DNA from: Rhodanobacter sp. FDAARGOS 1247
Lineage (GTDB): Bacteria > Pseudomonadota > Gammaproteobacteria > Xanthomonadales > Rhodanobacteraceae
Assembly (NCBI RefSeq): GCF_016889805.1
Contig: NZ_CP069535.1
Coordinates: 2,418,001 to 2,482,000 of the forward strand
Length of the DNA: 64,000 nt
Direction of reading: 5' to 3'
The notes beneath the pieces were generated by a model. It was not told where the DNA came from and did no database searches. It was given only the letters and a program-made list of their open reading frames with translations. The translations under genes were made by a program, and so were the position numbers. Within the stretch, counting starts at the first letter, position 1, and each line of letters starts with the position of its first letter. Positions 17,677-27,432 of the stretch are shown here, in pieces.

Positions 17677-18054
17677 TCAGCCGTGGTCGGCGCATTCCGC
17701 CGTGGCCGATTCGCCGGCTTCCAGCTTGTCCAGGAAATCCACCGCCCTGCGCAGATGCGGGATCACGATCGAGCCACCCACCACCAGGCCGACACTGAAC
17801 ACCTCGAAGAACTCTTCGCGCTGCACGCCGGCCTCCTTGCACTGGGCCACGTGGTAGCTGATGCAGTCGTCGCAGCGCAGCACCATCGAGGCGACCAGGC
17901 CCAGCATCTCCTTGGTCTTCACGTCCAGCGCGCCGGCCTTGTAGGTCTGCGTGTCCAGCGCGAAGAAGCGCCGCACGACCTGGTTGTCCTCGGCCAGGAT
18001 GCGCTCGTTCATGCGCTGGCGGAAGGCGGTGAATTCGGCAAGCTTGTCGCTCAT
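17677..18054 (-). CDS. carboxymuconolactone decarboxylase family protein
   Basis: The 125-residue protein is a second, distinct CMD-fold protein. It has VLRCDDCISYHVAQCKEAG with Cys61 and Cys64 as the CxxC pair and a third Cys nearby, then EEFFEVFSVGLVVGGSIVIPHLRRA. Its ATG overlaps the stop codon of the glutaredoxin gene (ATGA-type overlap at 18051-18054), so the two are coupled and probably act together. I infer thiol-based redox chemistry; the substrate is unknown. It is not closely similar to the AhpD-like protein at 15.9 kb. Confidence 0.87.
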   Translation of the reverse strand: MSDKLAEFTAFRQRMNERILAEDNQVVRRFFALDTQTYKAGALDVKTKEMLGLVASMVLRCDDCISYHVAQCKEAGVQREEFFEVFSVGLVVGGSIVIPHLRRAVDFLDKLEAGESATAECADHG

Positions 18055-18314
18055 GCGCCCTGCTCCAGCCATTGCGCCAGCTTGCCGCTGCGGTCAGCGG
18101 CCACCAGGTCGTCGTAGCCGCCCACGTGCCGGTCGTTGATGAAGATCTGCGGCACCGTGCGGCGACCGCCGCTGCGCGCCAGCATCGCGTCGCGTTGCGC
18201 GGGATCGGCGTCCACGCGCACCTCGGTCCATTCCAGCCCCTTGGATTTCAGCAGGTTCTTGGCCGACACGCAGTACGGACACACGGCGGTCGAGTAGACC
18301 TCGATCTTGGACAT
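18051..18314 (-). CDS. grxC: glutaredoxin 3
   Basis: This is an 87-residue dithiol glutaredoxin with the CPYC active site (Cys12, Cys15), the cis-Pro segment RRTVPQIFIN and the glutathione-binding stretch HVGGYDDL. It reduces protein and mixed disulfides with glutathione. The start is the ATG at 18312-18314; a GTG directly before it adds only one residue. It heads a two-gene minus-strand operon with the CMD-fold gene. The M48 protease gene begins 125 bp away on the opposite strand. Confidence 0.95.
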   Translation of the reverse strand: MSKIEVYSTAVCPYCVSAKNLLKSKGLEWTEVRVDADPAQRDAMLARSGGRRTVPQIFINDRHVGGYDDLVAADRSGKLAQWLEQGA

Positions 18315-18439
18315 CACGACACTCCACGAACAATGGGGAACTGCACAGCAGATGGGGCCGCGCGCGCCCGGCTCAAGCCGGACGGCTGCGGTGAACCGAC
18401 GCAGCAGGACACGGTCACAATGCTATTGTCGCCGAACCC

Positions 18440-20059
18440 ATGATCATGCCGCCACGTCCCGTCCCCTGCCTGCTCGCCACCCTGCTCTGCGCCGCGCTGG
18501 CGAGCACCGCCAGTGCCCAGCAGGACATGCGCCTGCCGGACCTGGGCAGTTCGGCCAACGCACTGATTTCGCCCAGCGAGGCGCAGGATTACGGCGCCTC
18601 CATGCTGCGCCAGATGCGCGCGCTGGACATGGTGGTCGACGACCCGCTGCTGGACGACTACATCAACGACCTCGGCTACCGGCTGGTCGCCAGCAGCGAC
18701 AAGCCGAAGGAACACTTCGCCTTTTTCATCGTCAAGGACCCGGAAATCAACGCCTTCGCCGCGCCCGGCGGCTATATCGCGGTGAACTCGGGGCTGCTCA
18801 CGATCACCCGTGACGAAAGCGAGCTGGCCGGCGTGATCGCCCATGAGATCGGCCACATCACCCAGAACCACCTGCAGCGTGCGTTCGAGGACTCGAAGAA
18901 GGATGCGCCGCTGATGGCCCTGGTGCTGCTCGGCGCGATCGCCGCCGGGGCCAGCAACCACAGCGGCGACGCACCGATGGCCGTGCTGGCCGGCGGCCAG
19001 GGGCTGATCGCGCAGAAATCGATCAATTTCACCCGCAAGGACGAGATCGAGGCCGATCGCGTCGGCATCCAGACGCTGTCCAAGGCCGGCTTCGACCCCA
19101 ATGCGATGGCGGGCTTCTTCCAGCGCATGCAGGATGCGATGAGCGCCGGCGCCGGCGGCGAGGACGTGCCGGCGCTGTTGCAGACGCATCCGGTGACGAC
19201 CAGCCGGATCAGCGACGCCAAGGCGCGCGCCGATGCGCTGATCGCCGCGCAGAAGCTGCGCGTGGGCACCACCGGGATCGATCGGCAGCAATGGGCGAGG
19301 AGCACGGCGCCGATCCCCTTCGTGAAGGACCCCACCACCCTGCTCGCTGCCCACCGCCCAAGCGATCTGGACACCTACGCGCTGATGCGCGAACGCGCCC
19401 GCGTGCTGGCCGGCGACGCCACGCGGCTGGCCACGTATTACGCGTCCAGCCTGCAGACGCGACACGATTTCGACACCCCGGCAAATCACTACGGCTACGC
19501 GCTGGCGCTGACGCGCAGCGGCCGCGGCGCGCTGGCCATGGGGCAATTGCAGCCACTGCTGGACAACCACCCGGGAAACCTGCTGCTGAAGCTGGCCGTG
19601 GCCGATGCCCGCCTGCAGGCCGGCCAGCGGGCCGCCGCGCTGGCCATCTACTCGGAACTCAACACCCAGTCCCCGCGCAACCGTGCGGTCGCGCTGGCGT
19701 ATGCCCATGCGCTCACCGCCGGCGGCGACAAGGACCAGGCCCGGCTCGCCGCCGGCAAGTTGCGGCCGCTGCTGGACAATGCCAGCGAACCGGAGATCTA
19801 CAGCACCTACGCCCGCGCCAGCGACAAGGCCGGCGACAGCGTGCGCGCCGGCGAAGCCTACGCCGATGCGAGCTATTACTCGGGCCGACCGTACGACGCC
19901 ATGGAGCAGCTCAAGCGGCTGCTCAAGCGCGACGACCTGGACTACTACGCCCGCGTGCGCATCCAGGCGCGGATCACCGAGCTGACGCCGCTGGTGCTGG
20001 AACTGCACAAGCGCAAGATCAGGACCGCGGACAGTCCAGGCGATGATTCGCGGCAATAA
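18440..20059 (+). CDS. bepA: periplasmic M48 metalloprotease with TPR tail, BepA-like
   Basis: BepA degrades or helps assemble outer-membrane proteins such as LptD in the periplasm. The 539-residue protein has a signal peptide (to about residue 26, ASTASAQQ), the zinc motif HEIGH at residues 135-139, the downstream Glu ligand in DEIEADRVG, and from about residue 330 a series of helix pairs consistent with TPR repeats (YALALTRSGRGALAMGQLQP and onwards). YfgC/BepA of E. coli is about 487 residues, so this one has a slightly longer tail. Start at ATG 18440, with a second ATG two codons later. It is a single gene before phoB. Confidence 0.9.
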   Translation: MIMPPRPVPCLLATLLCAALASTASAQQDMRLPDLGSSANALISPSEAQDYGASMLRQMRALDMVVDDPLLDDYINDLGYRLVASSDKPKEHFAFFIVKDPEINAFAAPGGYIAVNSGLLTITRDESELAGVIAHEIGHITQNHLQRAFEDSKKDAPLMALVLLGAIAAGASNHSGDAPMAVLAGGQGLIAQKSINFTRKDEIEADRVGIQTLSKAGFDPNAMAGFFQRMQDAMSAGAGGEDVPALLQTHPVTTSRISDAKARADALIAAQKLRVGTTGIDRQQWARSTAPIPFVKDPTTLLAAHRPSDLDTYALMRERARVLAGDATRLATYYASSLQTRHDFDTPANHYGYALALTRSGRGALAMGQLQPLLDNHPGNLLLKLAVADARLQAGQRAAALAIYSELNTQSPRNRAVALAYAHALTAGGDKDQARLAAGKLRPLLDNASEPEIYSTYARASDKAGDSVRAGEAYADASYYSGRPYDAMEQLKRLLKRDDLDYYARVRIQARITELTPLVLELHKRKIRTADSPGDDSRQ

Positions 20060-20132
20060 GTGCCGCACTGTCATCGCCGCGTAACATGGATTCGCTGCAA
20101 TACTTTCGTCATCCGCCACGGCAGACCACCGC

Positions 20133-20822
20133 GTGCACAAACGCATCCTCATCGTTGAAGACGAAACCTCGATTCGCGAAATGATCGCCTTTGCCCTGCG
20201 CAAGGCCGGCATGGAAGCGATGCAGGCGGTCGATGCCCGCGCCGCACAACTGGCGCTGTCCGAACAGGTGCCGGACCTGATCCTGCTGGACTGGATGCTG
20301 CCGGGCATGAGCGGGCTGGAACTGGCGCGGCGCCTGCGCAAGGAAGAGCTCAGCCGCGAAATCCCGATCATCATGCTGACCGCGCGCGGCGAGGAAATGG
20401 ATCGCGTCAACGGCCTGGAGGCCGGCGTCGACGATTACGTGGTGAAACCGTTCTCCACCCGCGAGCTGGTCGCCCGGATCAAGGCCGTCCTGCGGCGCAG
20501 CCAGGGCGACGACGGCACGGGTGCGATCGAACTGGGCGGTCTGCGCATCGACGGGGCCGCGCACCGGGTGTTCGCCGGCGAGGAACCGGTGGCGATCGGC
20601 CCCACCGAGTATCGGCTGCTGTATTTCTTCATGACCCATGCCGAGCGGGTCTACTCGCGTGCGCAATTGCTGGACCACGTCTGGGGCGGCAGCGTCTACG
20701 TGGAAGAGCGCACCGTCGACGTGCATATCCGCCGGCTGCGCAAGACGCTGGAGCCCTGGAAGCTGGATGAACTGGTGCAGACGGTGCGCGGCACCGGCTA
20801 CCGCTTTTCCACCAGCATCTGA
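20133..20822 (+). CDS. phoB: phosphate regulon response regulator PhoB
   Basis: PhoB is the DNA-binding regulator of phosphate starvation genes. The 229-residue protein has a receiver domain with acidic pocket VEDE, phosphoacceptor Asp53 ([11 protein letters not shown]), Thr in MLTARG and Lys in VVKPFS, then an OmpR-type winged helix ([56 protein letters not shown]). It begins with GTG at 20133. phoR follows after 84 bp and the polyphosphate genes come next, so the phosphate response and polyphosphate turnover are encoded together. Confidence 0.95.
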   Translation: MHKRILIVEDETSIREMIAFALRKAGMEAMQAVDARAAQLALSEQVPDLILLDWMLPGMSGLELARRLRKEELSREIPIIMLTARGEEMDRVNGLEAGVDDYVVKPFSTRELVARIKAVLRRSQGDDGTGAIELGGLRIDGAAHRVFAGEEPVAIGPTEYRLLYFFMTHAERVYSRAQLLDHVWGGSVYVEERTVDVHIRRLRKTLEPWKLDELVQTVRGTGYRFSTSI

Positions 20823-20906
20823 ACGGCGCCGCCTCGCTTGCGTCGCCAGGATCTTTTGCCGATGCTGGCGGTCGCCGCATACGCCCCCGGATGATCCCGC
20901 TCCCGC

Positions 20907-22154
20907 ATGCCTGACTGGAAACTCCCCGCGTTCCTCGCCTCGATCCTGTGCGCCGGGGCGGCACTGGGCTGGCTGGCCGGAAGTTCCGCCTGGGTCGGGC
21001 TGGCCATCGCCGCCATCCTCGGAGTCGTCTTCCTGCTGACCCGGCTCCGTCATCTGCAGCGGGCCATGATGGCCGCACCCGCTGCCGCCGGCGCCACTCA
21101 CGATGACCGACTCATGACCCGCGCGCACCAGCTTGCCGCGAACCTGCGCGACCTTCGCCGGGCCGCGGACCACCTGCCGGATGCGATGGTGCTGCTCGAC
21201 CGTCACCAGCAGGTGCGCTGGTTCAACCACGCCGCGGGCAACCTGCTGGGACTGGATCGGGCGGGGGATCGCGGCCAGTCGCTGACCGAACGACTGGCCG
21301 GCTCCGAACTGGCCGACTGGCTGCGCGACGGGGCACAAGACCAGCTCGACGACGTCGCCGCCCCCGGCAACAAGGCGAGCCAGCTCAACGTCACCCTGCT
21401 GCCGTTCGGCAAGCATCAGCAATTGCTGCTGGCGAACGACATCACCCACCTGAAGCGACTGGAACAGGTGCGCCGGGATTTCGTCTCCAATGTTTCCCAC
21501 GAGCTGCGCACGCCGTTGACGGTGATCCACGGCTATCTCGAATTGCTGGACCCCGAAGACGTGCCCGAGCTGGCGCCGGTGCTCACCGAGATGCGGGCGC
21601 AGTCGAAGCGGATGGGCCAGATCGTCGAGGACCTGCTGACCCTGTCGCGACTGGAGACCCAGCACGAGGTGGTCGACGAACGCGTGCCGATGGCCGCCCT
21701 GCTGGCCACCGTGCGCAAGGAAGCCGAGGCGCTCAGCCAGGGCCGCCATCAGATCAGCCTGGAATCCACCGCCAACGCGGACCTGTTCGGTTCACCGAAG
21801 GACCTGCACAGCGCCTTGTCGAACCTGGTCAGCAACGCGGTGCGCTATACGCCCAACGGCGGCAGCATCGCGATCCGCTGGCGGCGCGAACCTGGCGGCG
21901 CGGTGTATTCGGTCAGCGATACCGGCTTCGGCATCCCCGCCAGCCACCTGGCCCGGCTGACCGAACGGTTCTACCGGGTATCCTCCAGCCGCTCGCGCGA
22001 CAGCGGCGGCACCGGACTGGGGCTGTCGATCGTCAAGCACGTGCTGAACCTGCACCAGGCACGCTTGCAGATCGAAAGCGAAGCCGGTGCGGGCTCCACC
22101 TTTTCCTGCCACTTCGGCGATGCACGGTTGCTGGCTCCCGACGCCGGCGGATGA
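20907..22154 (+). CDS. phoR: phosphate regulon sensor histidine kinase PhoR
   Basis: PhoR phosphorylates PhoB when phosphate is low. The 415-residue protein has two N-terminal membrane helices (about 6-25 and 29-45), a PAS-like domain (about 90-180; DHLPDAMVLLDRHQQVRWFNHAA), a HisKA domain with His198 in FVSNVSHELRTPLTV, and a HATPase domain with N box (LSNLVSNAVRYTP), G1 (VSDTGFGIP), F box and G2 (GGTGLGLSIVKH). The architecture and the position after phoB identify it. The short periplasmic loop is usual for PhoR. Confidence 0.95.
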   Translation: MPDWKLPAFLASILCAGAALGWLAGSSAWVGLAIAAILGVVFLLTRLRHLQRAMMAAPAAAGATHDDRLMTRAHQLAANLRDLRRAADHLPDAMVLLDRHQQVRWFNHAAGNLLGLDRAGDRGQSLTERLAGSELADWLRDGAQDQLDDVAAPGNKASQLNVTLLPFGKHQQLLLANDITHLKRLEQVRRDFVSNVSHELRTPLTVIHGYLELLDPEDVPELAPVLTEMRAQSKRMGQIVEDLLTLSRLETQHEVVDERVPMAALLATVRKEAEALSQGRHQISLESTANADLFGSPKDLHSALSNLVSNAVRYTPNGGSIAIRWRREPGGAVYSVSDTGFGIPASHLARLTERFYRVSSSRSRDSGGTGLGLSIVKHVLNLHQARLQIESEAGAGSTFSCHFGDARLLAPDAGG

Positions 22155-22208
22155 AGCCGCTGCCACGCGCGCGATATATTTGGCGCACGTCATGGGCCAG
22201 AATGAAGC

Positions 22209-24302
22209 ATGCCCACACCACCGAGTTGCCCATCGCCCGATACCGGTCCCGGTGCACCGGAGTTGTATCTCAGCCGCGAGCTGGCCGCGCTGGAATTCAA
22301 CTTCCGGGTGCTGGCGATGGCGCGCGACCCGAGCGTGCCGCTGCTTGAGCGCTTGCGCTACCTGAGCATCGTGGCCAGCAACCTCGACGAGTTCTTCGAG
22401 GTGCGGGTGGCGATGCTCAAGCACCACCACGCGTACGGTTCGGCCGCACCGGGTCCCGACGGGGTCAGCTCCGGCGACCTGCTGGCGCAGATCCGCAGTC
22501 GCGTGCTCGACCTGGTCGCCGAGCAGTACGCAACCTGGCAGGAACAGATCGGTCCCCAGCTGGATGCCGAGCAGATCCACATCCTCACCCGCAAACGCTG
22601 GAACCCGCGCCAGCGGCGCTGGCTGCAGGGCTATTTCGAGCACGAGGTGCTGCCGGTGCTGTCGCCGCTGGGACTGGACCCGGCGCATCCGTTCCCGCGC
22701 ATCCTCAACAAGACGCTGAACATCGCGGTGGTGCTGAAGGGACGCGACGCCTTCGGCCACGAGGGGCACATGGCGCTGGTGCGGGCACCGCGTTCGCTGC
22801 CCCGGATCATCCGGGTGCCGGCCGAGGTCAGCGGCCCGGGGGAGCACTTCGTGTTCCTGGCCGAGCTGCTGCAGGCCTTCGTCGACCTGATGTTTCCCGG
22901 CCTCAGGGTGGTCGGCTCGTACCAGTTCCGGGTCACCCGCAACAGCGAGCTGATCGTCGAGGAAGCCGAAGTGGAGAACCTCGCGCTGGCCCTCAGCGAG
23001 GAGCTGGTCGGGCGCGGCTACGCGCGGCCGGTGCGGCTGGAGATCGCCAACGATTGCCCGAAGGCGATCACCGCGATGCTGATCGAGAACTTCCAGCTTG
23101 AAGAGACCGACGTCTATCGCTGCGACGGCCCGGTCAACATCATCCGCGCCGGCCTGATCTACGACTGGCTGGACCGGCCGGAGCTGAAGTTCCCGCGCTT
23201 CAATCCGCAGCTGCCCTCGGCGCTCGAAAGCAACCGCAACAAGTTCGACCTGATCGGCCAGCACGACGTGCTGCTGCACCATCCGTACCAGAGCTTCGCG
23301 GCGGTGATCGACCTGCTGCGCCAGGCTACCGCCGACCCGCAGGTGCTGGCGATCAAGCAGACCCTGTATCGCGCCGGCGAGGACACCCCGCTGGTCGACC
23401 TGCTGGTCGAGGCGGCCCGCCACGGCAAGGACGTCACCGTGGTGATCGAGCTGCGCGCGCGCTTCGACGAGGAGGCCAACATCCGCCTGGCCACGCGGCT
23501 GCAGGAAGCCGGCGTGCAGGTGGTCTATGGCGTGGTCGGCTACAAGACCCACGCCAAGATGATGCTGATCGTGCGCCGCGAGGGCGAGGCGCTGCGCCGC
23601 TACGTGCACCTGTCCACCGGCAACTACCACCAGGCCAACAGCCGGATGTACACCGACATCGGGCTGATGACGGCCAACCCCGAGATCGGCGAGGACATGC
23701 ACAAGGTCTTCCAGCAACTGTCCGGCCTGGGACCCATCATCGACCTGAAGCGCCTGCTGCATTCGCCGTTCACGCTGTATCCGAAAGTGCTGGAGAAGAT
23801 CGAGCGCGAGACCGCCCACGCGACCGCGGGGCGGCCGGCGCGCATCGTGGCCAAGCTCAACGCGCTCAATGAAGCGCGGGTGATCTCCGCGCTGTACCGG
23901 GCCTCGCAGGCCGGCGTGGAGATCGACCTGATCGTGCGCGGCGCGTGCACCCTGCGCCCCGGCCTGCCCGGCATCTCCGAGCGCATCCGGGTGCGCTCGA
24001 TCGTGGGGCGTTTCCTCGAACACAGCCGGGTGTACTGGTTCGCCAACGATGGCGACGCGGAGATCTATTGCGCCAGCGCGGACTGGATGGAGCGCAACCT
24101 GATGCGGCGTATCGAGGTGGCCTTCCCGATCCTGGACCCGGACCTGGCGGCGCGCGTGTTCGAGGAAACCCTGGCCAACGGCCTGGCCGACAACACCCAG
24201 GCCTGGCTGCTGGGCAGCGATGGTCGCTATGTCCGCGCCACTCCCGGCGAGCACCCGCCGTACAGCGCCCAGCAGGGCCTGCTCGAACGCTACTGCAAGT
24301 GA
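22209..24302 (+). CDS. ppk1: polyphosphate kinase 1
   Basis: PPK1 reversibly polymerises the terminal phosphate of ATP into polyphosphate. The 697-residue protein contains the N-terminal helical domain (YLSRELAALEFNFRVLAMA, ASNLDEFFEVR), a head domain, and two PLD-like catalytic domains with the autophosphorylated histidine in YKTHAKMMLIVRR (His448) and the HLSTGNYHQANSRMYTD block. It ends normally (SAQQGLLERYCK). It starts at ATG 22209, 54 bp after phoR, and is followed by ppx, so synthesis and hydrolysis are linked to the Pho regulators. Confidence 0.96.
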   Translation: MPTPPSCPSPDTGPGAPELYLSRELAALEFNFRVLAMARDPSVPLLERLRYLSIVASNLDEFFEVRVAMLKHHHAYGSAAPGPDGVSSGDLLAQIRSRVLDLVAEQYATWQEQIGPQLDAEQIHILTRKRWNPRQRRWLQGYFEHEVLPVLSPLGLDPAHPFPRILNKTLNIAVVLKGRDAFGHEGHMALVRAPRSLPRIIRVPAEVSGPGEHFVFLAELLQAFVDLMFPGLRVVGSYQFRVTRNSELIVEEAEVENLALALSEELVGRGYARPVRLEIANDCPKAITAMLIENFQLEETDVYRCDGPVNIIRAGLIYDWLDRPELKFPRFNPQLPSALESNRNKFDLIGQHDVLLHHPYQSFAAVIDLLRQATADPQVLAIKQTLYRAGEDTPLVDLLVEAARHGKDVTVVIELRARFDEEANIRLATRLQEAGVQVVYGVVGYKTHAKMMLIVRREGEALRRYVHLSTGNYHQANSRMYTDIGLMTANPEIGEDMHKVFQQLSGLGPIIDLKRLLHSPFTLYPKVLEKIERETAHATAGRPARIVAKLNALNEARVISALYRASQAGVEIDLIVRGACTLRPGLPGISERIRVRSIVGRFLEHSRVYWFANDGDAEIYCASADWMERNLMRRIEVAFPILDPDLAARVFEETLANGLADNTQAWLLGSDGRYVRATPGEHPPYSAQQGLLERYCK

Positions 24303-24380
24303 GCCGATCGCCATGAACCGATGCAAGCCTTTCACGCGCGCGTGCGAGAATCCGTCCTTTGCCATCGCGGGAGCCCCGGC

Positions 24381-25898
24381 GTGAGCCCAGCCGAACAGAC
24401 ACCGATCCGCGATGGCGAACTCATCGCCGCGATCGACATGGGTTCCAACAGCTTCCACATGGTGGTCGCGCGGATGGAACATGGCGAGCCGCGCGTGATC
24501 GATCGCCTGCGCGACACCGTGCGGATGGCCGCCGGCCTGCGCGCCGACGGCAGCCTCGACGCCGAACGACGCGCCCGCGCGATCGCCTGCCTGGCGCGCT
24601 TCGGCCAGCGCATCGCCGGCCTGCCGTCGATACGGGTGCGCGCGGTGGCCACCAACACGGTACGCCGGCTCGCCTCGCCACAGACCTTCCTGACCTCGGC
24701 CGAGGCCGCGCTCGGCCATCCGATCGAAGTCGTCTCCGGGCGCGAGGAAGGCCGCCTGATCTTCCTCGGCGCCGCCCACGACCTGCCCGTTTCGCGCGAG
24801 CCGCGACTGGTCATCGACGTGGGCGGTGGCAGCACCGAATTCATCATCGGCCGGGGCCTGGCTCCGCTGCACACCGAGAGCGTGCAGGCCGGCTGCATCG
24901 CCTCGACCCTGCGTTTCTTCCCGGGCGGCAAGATCAACCGCAAGCGCTGGCAGCGCGCGGTGAGCGAGATCGGCGTGCTGCTGCAGCAGTTCGCCGAGGA
25001 CTACCGCGAATCCGGCTGGCAGGATGCCTACGGCTCTTCCGGCACGGCCAAGTCGATCGGCTCGGTCGTGCAGGAAATGAAATTCTGCGACGACGGCATC
25101 ACCTCCGCCTCGCTGGCCTCGCTGCGCGACGTGCTGATCGAACACGGCCAGATCAACACGCTCAAGCTGCCCGGCCTGGTCGAAGACCGCGCGCCCGTGC
25201 TCGCCGGCGGCGTGGTGATCATGGAAGCGGCGTTTGCCGCGCTGGGCATCGACCGACTGCGCGTGTGCGAAAGCTCGATGCGCGAAGGGCTGCTGTGGGA
25301 CCTGCTGGGCCGCGCCGGCGGCAGCGATCCGCGCACTGCCAGCATCGAGGCACTGGCCAGCCGCTATGGCGTGGATCGCGCCCAGGCACGCCGGGTCGAA
25401 TCGACCGCGCTGATGCTGTTCGATCAGGTGGCACGCAGCTGGAAGCTGGACGCCGACGCGCGCGAGTGGCTTTCTTGGGCCGCGCGCGTGCATGAGATCG
25501 GCCTGGCCATCGCGCACAGCCAGCACCACCATCATGGCGCCTACATCCTGCGGCACGCTGACCTGGCCGGCTTCTCGCGGCAGGAGCAGCAGCTGCTGGC
25601 CGCGGTGGTCGACATGCACCGGCGCAAGCCGGACAAGCCGGTGATTACCGCCCTGCCACAGCGTTATCGCACACTGGCCCGATACACCACGGCGCTGCTG
25701 CGCCTGGCCGTGCTGTTCCGCCGCGCACGTCGTGCCGAGTCGCTGCCGCAGATGCGCCTGGCCGCCAGCAGCCGATCGCTGCGACTGACCTTGCCGCACG
25801 CGTGGTTCGAGCAACACCCGCTCAGCGAAGCGGACCTGCAACAGGAACAGGCGCCCATGGCCGAACTCGGCCTGCGGCTGGAACTTGCCGGCAGCTGA
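24381..25898 (+). CDS. ppx: exopolyphosphatase
   Basis: Ppx removes terminal phosphates from polyphosphate; relatives (GppA) also hydrolyse pppGpp. The 505-residue protein belongs to the ASKHA fold: AAIDMGSNSFHMVVAR (phosphate 1 loop), RLIFLGAAHDLP, VIDVGGGSTEFIIG (phosphate 2 loop) and AYGSSGTAKSIG, then a C-terminal HD-like helical domain (VHEIGLAIAHSQHHHHGAY). I use the GTG at 24381 because GGGAG sits seven bases upstream; the ATG at 24321 would add 20 residues with no family resemblance. It follows ppk1 by 78 bp. Confidence 0.92.
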   Translation: MSPAEQTPIRDGELIAAIDMGSNSFHMVVARMEHGEPRVIDRLRDTVRMAAGLRADGSLDAERRARAIACLARFGQRIAGLPSIRVRAVATNTVRRLASPQTFLTSAEAALGHPIEVVSGREEGRLIFLGAAHDLPVSREPRLVIDVGGGSTEFIIGRGLAPLHTESVQAGCIASTLRFFPGGKINRKRWQRAVSEIGVLLQQFAEDYRESGWQDAYGSSGTAKSIGSVVQEMKFCDDGITSASLASLRDVLIEHGQINTLKLPGLVEDRAPVLAGGVVIMEAAFAALGIDRLRVCESSMREGLLWDLLGRAGGSDPRTASIEALASRYGVDRAQARRVESTALMLFDQVARSWKLDADAREWLSWAARVHEIGLAIAHSQHHHHGAYILRHADLAGFSRQEQQLLAAVVDMHRRKPDKPVITALPQRYRTLARYTTALLRLAVLFRRARRAESLPQMRLAASSRSLRLTLPHAWFEQHPLSEADLQQEQAPMAELGLRLELAGS

Positions 25899-25955
25899 CG
25901 CGAACCCGCGCCGCGGCGTCGCCGCGTATGATGTCCCGAGGCCCCGACCATCTTT

Positions 25956-26693
25956 ATGCCCATGCTGAAATCCCTGCTCGCCACCCTGCTTCTGTCACTG
26001 CCACTGACGCTGACCGCGCAGACGGCCAAACCGGCGCCGGCCGCCGCGCCGGCGCCGCCACCGCAAGTCATGCTGACCACCTCGCAAGGCGAGATCACGC
26101 TGGAGCTGTATCCGGACAAGTCACCCAAGAGCGTGGCGAACTTCCTGCAGTACGTCCGCGACGGCTTCTACGACGGCACGCTGTTGCACCGGGCGATTCC
26201 CGGCTACCTGGTGCAAGGCGGCCTGTATACCCGCGACCTGCAGCCCAAGCGCACCCGCTCGGCCATCGCCAGCGAGGCCGACAACGGCCTGTCCAACCTG
26301 CGCGGCACGGTGGCCGTCGCCCGTGGAGCGGACCCGAACTCCGGCACCGCGCAGTTCTTCTTCAACCTGGTCGACAATCGGCGGCTGGATTTCGCCGGCA
26401 ACCAGAGCGGGCTGACCTGGGGCTACACCGTGTTCGGCAAGGTCATCAAGGGCATGGACGTGGTCGACAAGATCGCCGCCATGCCGACCCGCGCACTGGG
26501 ACCCTTTGCCGGCGACGTGCCCAATCCACTGGTGTTGATCGAAAGCGCCCGGGTGATCGGCGAACAGGCACCAGCCTCCGCCGCCAGCGCCGCGAGTCCC
26601 GCCAAGGCAGCGTCGTCGGCGACGCCTGCGAACGCGGCCAAGTCCGGCAAGAAGGCTTCCAGGAAAGTTGCCAAGCCCGCCGGCAAGGACTGA
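25956..26693 (+). CDS. ppiA: periplasmic peptidylprolyl cis-trans isomerase, cyclophilin type
   Basis: The 245-residue protein carries a signal peptide (to about residue 21), a short Ala/Pro spacer, and a cyclophilin domain (about 38-205) with LYPDKSPKSVANFLQYV, HRAIPGYLVQGG, NSGTAQFFFNLVDN and GYTVFGKV. The last 40 residues are a low-complexity Ala/Ser/Lys tail reminiscent of histone-like tails, which may bind polyanions such as peptidoglycan or LPS (inference). It lies 7 bp upstream of lpxH, like the ppiB-lpxH pair of E. coli but with an exported isomerase. Confidence 0.92.
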   Translation: MPMLKSLLATLLLSLPLTLTAQTAKPAPAAAPAPPPQVMLTTSQGEITLELYPDKSPKSVANFLQYVRDGFYDGTLLHRAIPGYLVQGGLYTRDLQPKRTRSAIASEADNGLSNLRGTVAVARGADPNSGTAQFFFNLVDNRRLDFAGNQSGLTWGYTVFGKVIKGMDVVDKIAAMPTRALGPFAGDVPNPLVLIESARVIGEQAPASAASAASPAKAASSATPANAAKSGKKASRKVAKPAGKD

Positions 26694-26700
26694 TCCGCCC

Positions 26701-27432
26701 ATGAGCACCCTGTTCATCGCGGACCTGCATCTGGACGCCAGCCGACCGCAGATCACCGAGCTGTTCGAAGAATACCTGGCCAGCGACGAAGTCCGTCAGG
26801 CCGACGCCCTGTACATCCTGGGCGACCTGGTCGAGGCGTGGATCGGCGACGATGATGACGCCGAACTGCCCGCGCGCATCGCCGCCGCAACGCGCGCGGT
26901 GCGCGACGCCGGCGTGCCGGTCTATTTCATGGTCGGCAACCGCGACTTCCTGCTCGGCGAAGCCTTCGCCGAACGTGCCGGCCTGACCCTGCTCGACGAC
27001 GGTGTCGTGCATGACGTGCAGGGCCGCCCCACCCTGCTGATGCATGGCGACGTGCTGTGCACCGACGACACCGCCTACCAGGCCGTGCGCCGCCAGGTGC
27101 GCACGCCCGAATGGGCCGCGCAGATCCTCGCGATGCCGCTGGAAGCGCGCCGCGCGTTTGCCGCCAAGGCGCGCGCCGACAGCAAGGCGCACACCGGCAG
27201 CACCATGGAAAGCATCATGGACGTCAACGCCGATGCCGTAGCCGATGCGATGCGCCGAGCGGGCGTGACGCGATTGATCCACGGGCATACGCACCGGCCC
27301 GCCATCCATCGCCTTGAGGTGGATGGAAAGCCGACCGAGCGGATCGTGCTGGGAGACTGGTACGAACACGGCTCGGTGTTGCGGGTGGATGATCGGGGTG
27401 CAGTGGAGCTTCGCGGGTTGGCCTTGGGCTGA
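26701..27432 (+). CDS. lpxH: UDP-2,3-diacylglucosamine diphosphatase
   Basis: LpxH hydrolyses UDP-2,3-diacylglucosamine to lipid X on the cytoplasmic side of the inner membrane in lipid A synthesis. The 243-residue calcineurin-like phosphoesterase shows the metal motifs IADLHLD, ILGDLVEAWIGDDD, MVGNRDFL, LMHGDVLCTDD and IHGHTHRPA in order, and ends with LGDWYEHGSVLRVD. The ATG at 26701 directly follows the cyclophilin gene. It is the last chromosomal gene before the repeat-rich strip and the satellite element. Confidence 0.96.
   Translation: MSTLFIADLHLDASRPQITELFEEYLASDEVRQADALYILGDLVEAWIGDDDDAELPARIAAATRAVRDAGVPVYFMVGNRDFLLGEAFAERAGLTLLDDGVVHDVQGRPTLLMHGDVLCTDDTAYQAVRRQVRTPEWAAQILAMPLEARRAFAAKARADSKAHTGSTMESIMDVNADAVADAMRRAGVTRLIHGHTHRPAIHRLEVDGKPTERIVLGDWYEHGSVLRVDDRGAVELRGLALG

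Noticed and set aside
20068..20085. Pho box before phoB
   Set aside because: The first half CTGTCAT is a perfect match, but the second half (GCGTAAC after four bases) agrees poorly, so I do not call it.
21792..25841. Very long open frame antisense to phoR, ppk1 and ppx (over 1300 codons)
   Set aside because: It lies opposite genes with clear catalytic motifs. Long antisense frames are expected in GC-rich DNA, and its translation shows no family pattern, only His/Arg/Gln-rich shadow sequence.
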